Shown piece after piece: positions 1 through 8,867 of a stretch of 64,000 bases of DNA; position 1 is the first letter of the stretch, and each line of letters opens with the position of its first letter. Source of the stretch: Tricholoma matsutake. Its lineage: Eukaryota > Basidiomycota > Agaricomycetes > Agaricales > Tricholomataceae. The notes beneath the pieces were generated by a model. The model did no database searches. It saw only the letters and a list, made by a program, of their open reading frames with translations, and was not told where the DNA came from. Made by a program: the position numbers and the translations under genes. The stretch covers positions 8,308,001 through 8,372,000 of the forward strand of contig AP026543.1 in the NCBI GenBank assembly GCA_026075535.2, read 5' to 3'.

Positions 1-263
1 CCGGGGGGACCGAGACAGCACCAGACGGCGAACTAACGGCTAGCCTTTGTGGGGGGGGCCCCTCCCCTATAGATTATTGCCTTTCCTGTCTGAGAGGACA
101 ACACTGGTATGCCCGCCATAACATGGCTTCTGCAAGGGACCTGGTGTGGCATGCGGACATAGGGAATGCGTAGTCTTAGTAGTACCTTGTTTGTATCTTG
201 ACCCGTGGACTGCGATCGAGCCCCACATTATAAATTGTTAACCCAAAAAAAAAAAAAAAAAAA
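1..263 (+). mobile_element. B retroposon, 3'UTR tail (subfamily 2)
   Basis: This is the 3' end of a B element cut by the window edge, ending in poly(A) at 245-263. It matches, in the opposite orientation, the 3'UTR of the copy at 19,251-21,518, including the variant tail in which the usual segment before the final hairpin is replaced by a version containing TTGTATCTTGACCC. The last ~45 nt carry the tail shared by L and B (GTGG..CCAC stem, then TTATAAATTGTTAACCC). No coding sequence is left. Confidence 0.75.
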
Positions 264-1083
264 GGGCGAGGAGATTCACTCCCTTACCCATTGATCTTGG
301 CTTTGCTCTCTACATGGGCAACACCCCTCTCAAGCCCAAGGTCACCTGGAGGTACCTCGGGTTTTTCTTCGATCGCAAACTCTCCTTCAAGGAGCACACG
401 CGGTTCTACTCCACCAAAGCCCTTACCACAGCAAGGGCAATGGGAATGCTCGGCAATTCTGTGAGAGGGCTAACCCCCATGCAGAAACGCCTCTTGTACC
501 GCTCGTGTGTTGTACCTATCATGACATATGGACTGAGAGTCTGGCACTTCAAAGGCGCTCACGTCAAGGGTGTCATCAAAACATTGGCCCAGATGCAGTC
601 CATCGCTGCTCGCTGGATCCTTGGTGCATTCCGTACCACCCCCATTGGTGGGTTGGAGAGTATCGCAGGACTGCTGCCTATGCAGCTGTTACTCCGCCAT
701 CTAGTCGACCGAGGGGTATTCAGAACCCCCCTATTGGCTCCATCACACCCCCTAAGAGCCATCTTAGGGCCTAATCACGTCGGCTCCACCCACTCTCATG
801 AGCTAGGACTCTGGGGAGGAAACATGCTTGACACACTCACCCTACAAGGCCCCTCTGTCGCCTCGGCTGCAGCTCTGGCTCTTGTACCGGGCGATGAATT
901 CGACCCCTTCGGGGAAGAAAACACTCCTGGAAACAGAGTGAAGGATCTATTCCCCACTCGCTTCTCTTCTCATCGTCTCACCTCTAAGGAGGATGGAGCA
1001 AGGAATTCTTACAGGGGGGACCTCGATAAAGCCTGGGCATCGGCCCAAGTGGAGGATGACACTCTCGTTGTTGCAGTGGATGC
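264..1083 (+). pseudogene. LINE 'L' fragment: end of RT to start of RNase H
   Basis: The open frame from 314 reads the C-terminal RT and linker region of L (WRYLGFFFD, FKEHTRFYSTKAL, MTYGL) and stops in the first RNase H strand (VVAVDA) at the poly(T) at 1084. It is 5'-truncated, abutting the poly(A) of the previous element, and 3'-interrupted by a minus-strand B element. The phenylalanine run beyond residue ~257 of this reading frame is only translated poly(T). It has no independent function and is a relic of the autonomous partner family. Confidence 0.85.
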
Positions 1084-3317
1084 TTTTTTTTTTTTTTTTT
1101 TTTTTTGGATCAGAATTTATAACGCGGGGCTCAAGCGCAGTCCGCGGAGCAAGGTACAAACTTGGGTACTACTTTATCTACGCGTTCCCCTCGCCCATCC
1201 CCCACTCAGGTCCCCGTTTTAGCCACCTTTAGGCGGGCAGTTCCACAGACGTTGGCCTCTCAGCCAGGAAAGGCAATAATCTGGAGGGGGCGCCCCCCCC
1301 TCCCGAAGTTAGCCATTAGATCGCCCCCTGGAGCAAACGGTCCCCCAGCCACATGTCTGACCGAGGCCAGACCAGGCGCAGCAGTGTTAATTCACCGTAA
1401 ATCCCCCCTTGCGGGAGGAATAACCGTCTGCGTTTTTCCAGCCAACGAGGATTGACCACCCCAGACAAATGAGGTGGACCATCACCGTGTTGTGCACGAG
1501 TGACAGTAACAAGGCGGGTGGTTGTTCACCTGGTTATTCACCGTGACCGCCGTAAGTAGGGGGCCAAGACCCCCCTCGAGCAAATGCACCTAAGTGCACG
1601 CACTCGATGACATCGTCCCCCCCGCAGTGGGGGGAAGGTATAGGGAAGCGACACCGTGTCACCCTCCCGATAGTGGCCACCAGTTACTTGGTGGCCGTGA
1701 ATGTAGAGGGGGATAGCCCCCTGTACTAGTTGCGGCGCTGCTGTCCACGAGGACCTCGAGGACGACAGCGCCGTGCTGGGGACGAGGGTTCCCCAGATTG
1801 AAGCTCTGATTGAGCGGTGTGCACCGCCGCGTAGGAAGCCCGGAAGGCTGCTGGAGACGTGAGGTCGAGAGGTGTCGGAACGGCTGCTAGTTCCGCCGAC
1901 ATCGTCTCAGACAGTCGCCAGGTGGTCGTGAATAACTCCCAGGCCATTTGGCGCCATGCGTTCCTCTCTGCAGGGGGAACGGCGGATGTACGGACGGTAC
2001 CAATGAACATGGTCATCGCGTCGAGTTGGTGTAACATGGCATGAGAGGTGGCTTCGATTTCCAACCTGTCATTCACAGATAGCGGCACTTCGTCCTCCAC
2101 CAACTCAGGGATGGGGGGCAAAGGCGGTAATGGGGCAGGGGATGCCTCCGGATAGAAGAGCTCAGCCATGCCGAGCTCCTGTGAATACATGTCCTCGCGT
2201 TCGAGACTGCGAGTCCACCGTTTATGTGCGACATGGACGTCCTGCGCCCACAGCACACGGTCTATCGTTTGCCTCGAGGCCAGCTTGGGGCTGCTCTCGG
2301 CGTAATTGAGGGCCTCTTGCATAGCAAGAGAGTCCTCGTCATCCTCAGGGTCGGAGAGGTCTTCTCCAGCCCATAGATCTCTAACTGCCCGTAGGGCAGT
2401 AGCTACATCCGGATCGTCTTGATCGTACCGGGTGTCGTAGTCTTGGACGTCATCATCAAAGATGTCGCCCGTGATCAGAACGGGGTCGCGTAGACCCCGA
2501 TGTGGTGGTTGGACTCTGGTTCGCCGTTTGGGCATTGAGAGAGAGTGTGTGTTAGTGCTAGTAGATGATGGTAAGAATCAAAATACGCAGCGTGGAATCG
2601 ATAATGGCTGGTCCCTTATCTACATTCCGGGTCCACCCGATCCAGCCTCCTAACGCTCCGAGGGGGCGAGCAAGCTGCACATCCTGCTGCCTAGTGGGAG
2701 AGTATTGAACCCGGGTCATGACACCCTAGACGAGTGAGCACCGGAGGTAGAGAGTGGGTGGAGAGTGGCGGCCACCAAGGTAACGACCTAGCCGCCAGGG
2801 GGCACCATCGCCCGGCCCCTTTTAACGATGGTGTATTCCAACGGGTAGTCAGTGTAGCATGTCTCTAGTAATAGAAACTCACAGAGCATGGAGGCTAGAA
2901 GCCTCCCAGACCACCAGCAATCCAGTGATAACGTCCCTTCTCCCTAAGCCAGACCTCCCCCAACTAAACGAGTGTGTCGACTTGGGCGAGCGTTGAAGCA
3001 GGCATCCCACACCCACTCTAAGCCCCCAGAGGGACCCAGACTACTCTTTCATAAACAACACTCACCTAGTCAGGATCCTCGAAGCCCAGGAGAACGAGAC
3101 AGATAGCAGCCATTGTCAAAAACAATGACTGGGGCATCCACGGAGATCGGATGGACGGATCTCTTAGCAAATCAGGGTAGGCCTGGAGACGCCGAGAGCG
3201 TTCGTGATGGTGAAATCCGATCGAGAATCGGACGAAAATTGGAGTGTCGACGTCGCTTGCAACGTTGAGCAGAGGTGTTTACCACTATTTATGGTGGTTG
3301 TAACAAGTCAAGGAGCG
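1084..3317 (-). mobile_element. Full-length B retroposon, copy a
   Basis: Read on the minus strand, this is a complete 2.2 kb element. It has a 5' end GCTCCTTGAC (near 3317), a 5'UTR to 2536, an ORF at 2535-1726, a 3'UTR to 1107 and poly(A) as poly(T) at 1084-1106. It interrupts the RNase H region of the L copy to its left. The L sequence on its right is 3'UTR, so a simple insertion would need an additional deletion; no clean TSD is visible. It is almost identical to the copy at 21,633-23,858, which points to recent movement or duplication. Confidence 0.85.
1726..2535 (-). CDS. B-element ORF protein, 269 aa, unknown family
   Basis: I do not recognise the family. The protein starts MPKRRTR, then has an acidic stretch (residues ~20-75: LITGDIFDD, QDYDT, LWAGEDLSDPEDDEDSLA), a charged middle with LASRQTIDRVLWAQDV and ELGMAELFYPE, a proline-rich segment (residues ~130-143), the strongly conserved ELVEDE box, a probably helical core (HQLDAMTMFIGTVR, WRQMAWELFTTTWRLSE), LDLTSPAAFRASYAA, and a basic Arg/Pro/Gln tail. 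It has no RT, endonuclease or zinc knuckle. The same order is kept in diverged subfamilies, suggesting selection on the protein. The acidic N-terminus and basic tail would suit a nucleic-acid or RNP partner, but that is a guess. The ORF is intact, with a single long frame and ATG at 2535. Confidence 0.7.
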   Translation of the reverse strand: MPKRRTRVQPPHRGLRDPVLITGDIFDDDVQDYDTRYDQDDPDVATALRAVRDLWAGEDLSDPEDDEDSLAMQEALNYAESSPKLASRQTIDRVLWAQDVHVAHKRWTRSLEREDMYSQELGMAELFYPEASPAPLPPLPPIPELVEDEVPLSVNDRLEIEATSHAMLHQLDAMTMFIGTVRTSAVPPAERNAWRQMAWELFTTTWRLSETMSAELAAVPTPLDLTSPAAFRASYAAVHTAQSELQSGEPSSPARRCRPRGPRGQQRRN

Positions 3318-3710
3318 GCGACCGGGGAGGCGCCTGAGCGCTTTCAGATCCGCTGTCGGTTACGCGTTGCAACGACTCCAGTCGACTACGCTTTCCTTTC
3401 CGAGCTGAGAGGCTCACGTCGGGGCGGCAGTTTCCCCTAAATCTTGCACGCATACCCGTAGGGATTCGGGGATCACAACATCGTCAAGCTCGGGTTGTCG
3501 GTACGCCACCACTGGCAAGTCCGTTTACTCGATAAAGGGGGCCCCCTTAGTAGTCGTCGCAGTTATCCAGGTGGTTGGTGCGAAGATTAGCAGGAGGAGG
3601 ACTTGGGCTGGGCGTAGTGTACTTCGTTTGTACGTCTCTGCCGCGGACTGCGATCGGGCGCCGCGTTATAAATTTTTGACCCAAAAAAAAAAAAAAAAAA
3701 AAAAAAAAAA
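3318..3710 (+). mobile_element. LINE 'L' 3'UTR fragment with poly(A)
   Basis: This stretch matches the last ~365 nt of the L 3'UTR found at ~29,170-29,533, followed by 28 A (3683-3710). It includes the terminal perfect stem CGCGG/CCGCG and TTATAAATTTTTGACCC before the tail. It contains no coding sequence. Confidence 0.8.
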
Positions 3711-4993
3711 CATGGCATCAGAGGTGGCTTTGATTTCCAGCCTCTCATCCCTAGATAGCGGCACTTCGTCCTCCACCAGCTCGGGGACGGGGGGCCAAGG
3801 CGGTAGTGGGGCAGGGGATGCCTCCGGATAAAGGAGCTCAGCGATGCCGAGCTCCTGTGAATACATATCCTCCTTAGGGAGGCTACAAGCCCAGCGCTTG
3901 TGTTCGACGTCGACACCAAGTGCCCATCGTACACGATCGATCGTTTTCCTTGAGGAGAGCCTAGGCCCTCCCTCGGCAAAAATGAGAGCCTCCTGCATGG
4001 CAAGAGAGTCGTCATCGTCATCATCGTTAGGGTCGGAGAGGTCTTCCCCGGCCCATAGATCTCTAGCTGCCTTGAGAGCAGCTGCTACCTCCGATTCATC
4101 TTGCACGAACTGGGTGTCGTAGTCTTGGACGCCATCATCAAAGATGTCGCCCATGATCAAAGCGGGGTCGCGTAGACCCCGATGTGGTGGTTGGCCTCTG
4201 GTTCGCTGTTTGGGCATTGAGAGTGTGTGTTAGTGCTAGTAGATGATGGTAAGAATCAAAATACGCAGTGTGGAATCAATAACGGCTGGTCCCTTATCTA
4301 CATTCCGGGTCCATCCGATACAGCCTCCGAACGCTCCGAGGGGGCGAGCAAGCCACACATCCTGCTGCCTAGTGGGAGAAGATTGAACCCGGGTCATACC
4401 ACCCTATAAGAGTGAGCACTGGAGGTAGAGGGATGGTGGTGAGAAGCGGCCACCAAGGTGTAGGCCTAGCCGCCAGGGGGCACCATTACCCGGCCCCTTT
4501 TAGCGATGGTATATTCCAACAGGTAGTCAGTGTAGCATGTCTCTAGTAGTAGAAACTCACAGAGCATGGACGCAGAAAGCCTCAAAGACGACCAGCAGTC
4601 CAGTAAGAACATCCTTCCCCCTAAGCCAGACCTCCCCCAGCTAAACGAGTGCTTCTACTTGGGCGAGCGTTGAAGCAGGCATCCCACACCCACTCTAAGC
4701 CCCCATAGGGACCCAGACTACTCTTTCATAGACATCACTCACCTAGCCAGGATCCTCGAAGCCAAGGGGAACAAGACAGATAGCAGTCACTGTTGGAAAC
4801 AATGACTGAGACATCCCTGGAGATCGGATGGACAGATCTCTTAGCAAATCAGGCCAGGCCTGGAGACGCCGAGAGCGTTCGTGATGGCGAAATCCGATCA
4901 AAAATCGGACCAAAATTGGAGTCTCGACGTTGCTACCAACATCGAGCAGGAGTGTTTACCACTGTTTATGGTGGTTGTAACAAGTCAAGGAGC
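3711..4993 (-). mobile_element. B retroposon, 3'-truncated, with N-terminal ORF part
   Basis: The minus-strand B ORF runs from ATG at 4217 down to ~3711. It is broken inside the segment EATSDAM, where the poly(A) of the plus-strand L tail begins. About 170 N-terminal residues remain and are closest to those of the copy at 19,251-21,518 (LWAGEDLSDPNDDDDD). The 5'UTR continues to the B 5' terminus at 4993. The C-terminal part, 3'UTR and tail are missing. Confidence 0.8.
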
Positions 4994-5352
4994 ATTTTGA
5001 GAGGGGAGTTGCCCATGTACGGGGCAAACCCTAAGTCGATCGGGAGAGGAGTAAAGCTCCTTGACCTTGAGAAATGAAATATCTTGGACTTGTCATGTTC
5101 CAAGATGAGTCCGAGGGATGTGAATGCCTGGAAGATCCAGCCATACACTTCTTTGAGAAGGGGGAGATTATCCTCCAGTCATGCTGAGCGGGCGATGAGG
5201 GTACCATCATCCACATAAGACATGAGATCAACCTTGCAGCCAATCTCACTTCTTCTGAAGAGTTTCATTATGGGCATCAAATATAACGCTGATAAGACAG
5301 GTGATAGGGCAGAGCTTTGTCCCACCCCCATATCGGCTGCAAAGGAGCCAGA
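4994..5352 (-). pseudogene. LINE 'L' fragment: RT core
   Basis: On the minus strand this reads the L reverse transcriptase from SGSFAAD through the YVDDG region to YGWIFQAFTSL and SRSRSFTPLPIDLGFAPYMG, with frame breaks. It stops at both ends against other elements: the 5' end of a B copy on the left and the poly(T) of another L copy on the right. Confidence 0.75.
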
Positions 5353-6611
5353 TTTTTCTTTTTTTTTGGGTCAAAAATTTATAATGCAGTGCCCAATTGC
5401 AGTCTGCAGCAGCGACATACAAACAGAGTACACTACGCCTAGCCCAGGTCCTCCTCCTGCTAATCTTCACACCAACCACCTGGATAGCTGCAATGACTAC
5501 TAAGGGGGCCCCCTTTATCGAGTAAACAGACTTGCCAGTGGTGGCGTACCGACAACCCGGACTTCACAATGTCGTGTTCCCCAAATCCCTATGGGTATGT
5601 GTGCAAGATTTAGGGGAGACTGCCACCCCGACGTGAGCCTCTCAGCTCAGAAAGGAAAGCGTAGTCGACTGAGTCATTGTAACTCATAACCGACAGAGGA
5701 TCTGGAAGCGCTCAGGTGCCTCCCCGAACTGGTACCTAGTTTCGTGTTCCCCCTCCCTGACAGTCGCTCCTGAACATGGGTGGGCCCCCTTTATGAGGGT
5801 TAACGGACTCGTCTGGTGTCCTACAGCCACCCCGACATACTGATCACACTAGCTAGAACCAGACAGGGGTCATATGCCCTGCGTGCACAGCCTATCCTGG
5901 ATCCCATGCTAGCGGGGTGAATGACCATAGTGCAGGGTTATTGTCCAAAAATTCGTGGAAGCCTTTGACGGTGTCTGGGCTTGCACGAGTTTCTTTGCGG
6001 TCTACTGACGGGCAGACGCGTAAAACATGATCTCGAGTCTGGATCTCAGGACCACAGCACCAGCATTGGTACTCCCCGTCGAGGGAGAAATGATGATGAT
6101 ACTCCCCTATAGGAGCATGGCCAGTAATCATGCAAGTTGCATGGGAAGTGTCAGTAGTACTGTTTCCCATGACTTTCAGCCATGGCCCACCTTTGTGGGT
6201 CGAGGGTAGAACTGGTTTCCCCCCAACTCCTTTGAGTTGGAGGAAGTGCCATCCATGATACAACGGTTCCAAAAACCGTGTGTGCCAATCCTTGCAAACC
6301 GCCTTTTTGACTTGGTTTCTAAGGTAGTCAAGAGATGTCCAAGGGTGTCTGCCCATGGAGATCCTGGTAGATGTAGCTACATCGTGAGCCATCTTATGTA
6401 CGTTCCACTCGAATTTAGAGGGGACATGCCAGAATGTAATGTTTCTCTCTTTGCCTCTGACTAGCCAGGAACAAAGTGAGTGACAGGGGTCCAGGGCAAA
6501 TATTTGTCCAGAACGTGGTGTTGGATCCACAAGGGACTCGATGCCCACAGTAGAATCTGAGAAAATCACCAACTTTTTGCATCCCTTGCTGCATGCAGCA
6601 GAGATGCCCAG
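5353..6611 (-). pseudogene. LINE 'L' copy, 5'-truncated: RNase H, Cys/His tail, 3'UTR
   Basis: This minus-strand copy keeps an open frame at 6572-5892. The frame has the RNase H strand VIFSDSTVGIESL, the FWHVPSKFEWNVHKMAHDVA segment (distal acidic/His part of RNase H), and the C-terminal motif CWCCGPEIQTRDHVLRVCP that resembles the terminal Cys/His motif of many LINE ORF2 proteins. It ends in AWDPG and a stop at 5892. A ~520 nt 3'UTR and poly(A) (5353-5367, interrupted by one non-T) follow. The upstream part of ORF2 is absent. Confidence 0.85.
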
Positions 6612-7573
6612 TTTTTTTTTTTTTTTGGATCAGAATTTATAACGCGGGGCTCGAACGCAGTCCACAGAGCAGGGTACAAACTCGGGTACTACTCTATCTA
6701 CATGTTCTCCTCACCCATCTCCTACCCAGGTCCTCGTTTTAGCCACTTTAGGTGGGCAGTGCCACAGACATTGGCCTCTCAGCCAGGAAAGGCAATAATC
6801 CGGAGGGAGAGCCCCCCCCTCCCAAAGCTAGCCATTAGATTGCCTACTGGAGCAAAACAGTCCCCCAGCCACATGTCTGACCAAAGTCAGACCAGGTGCA
6901 GCAGTGTTAATTCACTGTAAATCCCCCCTTGCGGGAGGAATAACTGTCTGCGTATTTCCAGCCAGCGAGGGTTGACCACTCCAGACAAATGAGGTGGACC
7001 ATCACTGTGCCGTGCACGAGTGACAGTAACGAGGCGGGTGGTTTTTCACCTGGTTATTCACCGTGACCGCTGTAAGTAGGGGGCTGAGACCCCCCTCGAG
7101 CAAATGCACACATGTGCATGCACTCGATGACATCATCCCCCCCGCAGTGGGGGGAAGGTATAGGGAGGCGCCACCATGTCGCCATCCCGATAATGGCCAC
7201 CAGTTGGTACTTGGTGGCTGTGAGTGTAGAGGGGGATAGGCCCCTGTACTAGTTGCGGCGCTGCACACCCACTCTAAGCCCCCATAGGGACCCAGACTAC
7301 TCTTTCATAGACATCACTCACCTAGCCAGGATCCTCGAAGCCAAGGGGAACAAGACAGATAGCAGTCACTGTTGGAAACAATGACTGAGACATCCCTGGA
7401 GATCGGATGGACGGATCTCTTAGCAAATCAGGGCAGGCCTGGAGACGCCGAGAGCGTTCGTGATGGTGAAATCCGATCGAGAATCGGATAAAAATTGAAG
7501 TGTCGACGTCGCGTGCAACGTTGAGCAGAGGTGTTTACCACTATTTATGGTGGTTGTAACAAGTCAAGGAGCG
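6612..7573 (-). mobile_element. B retroposon with ORF deleted
   Basis: Poly(T) at 6612-6626 is followed by the complete B 3'UTR up to the last codons of the ORF (~7260). The sequence then jumps directly to the 5'UTR at ACACCCACTC (~7264) and runs to the B 5' terminus at 7573. The whole ORF and part of the 5'UTR are gone, leaving a 0.96 kb SINE-sized derivative with both ends intact. Whether this arose by deletion or by a template jump is unknown. Confidence 0.8.
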
Positions 7574-8035
7574 GTGTGATGTCTCTAGTAGTAGAAACTC
7601 ACAAAGCATGGAGGCTGGAAGCCTCCCAGGCAACCAGCAGTCCAGTGAGAGTGTCCCTCCTCCTAAGCCAGACCTCCCCCAACTAAACGAATGCGACGAC
7701 ATGGGCGAGCGTTGAAGTAGGCATCCCACACCCACTCTGAGACCCCAAAGGGACCCAGACTACTCTTTCATTGACAATACTCACCTAGCCAGGATCCTCG
7801 AAGCCCAGGAGAATGAGACAAATAGCAGACACTGTCAGAAACAGTGCCTGAGGCATCCACAGAGATTGGATGGACAGATCCCTTAGCAAGTCAGGCTACG
7901 CCTGGAGACGCCAAGAGCGTTCATGATGGTGAAATCCGATCGAAAATCAGACTGAAATTGCAGTCTCGACATTGCTACCAATGTCGAGCAGGAATGTTTA
8001 CCACTGTTTATGGTGGTTGTAACAAGTCAAGGAGC
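7574..8035 (-). mobile_element. B retroposon 5'UTR fragment
   Basis: This is the minus-strand B 5'UTR from the ATGTCTCTAGTAGTAG region to the 5' terminus, with no ORF or tail. The conserved hairpin CACTGT/ACAGTG is present at 7830-7846. Confidence 0.75.
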
Positions 8036-8283
8036 ACTGATTAGGCCCTAAGATCGCTCTTAGGCGGTGTGATGGAGCCAATAGGGGGGGTTCTGAATAC
8101 CCCTCTGTCGACTAAACGACGCAGTAACAGCTGCATAGGCAGCAATCCTGCGATACTCTCCAAGCCCCCGATAGGGGTGGTTCAGAATGCACCATGGATC
8201 CAGCGGGCAGCGATGGACTGCACCTGGGCCAATGTTTTGATGACACCTTTGACATGAGTGCCTTTGAAGTGCCAGAGTCTCCA
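8036..8283 (-). pseudogene. LINE 'L' fragment: RT/RNase H linker
   Basis: Minus-strand homology to the L linker region (MQLLLRRLVDRG..RTP, AWILGAF-like, TLAQVQSI, HFKGTHVKG), short and bounded on both sides by B sequences. Confidence 0.7.
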
Positions 8284-8605
8284 CAAGGGGGGATTTACAG
8301 TGAATTAACATGGCCATGCCTGATCTGACTTCAGTTGGATATGTGGCTGGAGGACCGGTTCGCACCAGCGGGTGATCTAATACCTAGCTTCGGGAGGGGG
8401 TCTCCCCCTCCAGATTATTGCCTTTCCTGGCTGAGAGGCCAACGTCTGTGGCACTGCCTGCCTAAAGTGGCTAAAATGGGGACCTGGGTTGGGAAGCAGG
8501 TGAGGGGAACATGTAGATAGAGTAGTACCTTTGTTTGTTCCCTGCTCCGCAGACTGTGTTAGGGCGCCACATTATAAATCGTCAACCCAAAAAAAAAAAA
8601 AAAAA
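8284..8605 (+). mobile_element. B retroposon 3' tail, 5'-truncated
   Basis: Plus-strand B 3'UTR, from the GGGGGGATTTACAGTGAATT region to poly(A) at 8589-8605. A 5'-truncated copy like this is the usual product of incomplete target-primed reverse transcription. Confidence 0.75.
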
Positions 8606-8867
8606 GTGGATAGTCAGTGTAACATGTCTCTAGTAGTAGAAACTCACAGAGCATGGAGGTTGGTGGCCCCCAGGACAACCAACAGTCCAGTAAGAATGTC
8701 CCTCGCCCCTAAGCCAGACCTCCCCCAGCTAAATGAGTGTTTCTACTTGGGTGAGCATTGAAGCAGGCATCCCACACCCACTCTAAGCCCCCATAGGGAC
8801 CCAGACTACTCTTTCATAGACACCACTCACCTAGCCAGGATCCTCAAAGCCAAGGGGAATGAGACAC

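Noticed and set aside
1050..1222. Phenylalanine- or lysine-run proteins across poly(T)/poly(A) tracts (also near 3700, 12,840, 14,130, 17,410, 19,260)
   Set aside because: They are translation through retroelement tails joined to unrelated 3'UTR sequence, not genes.
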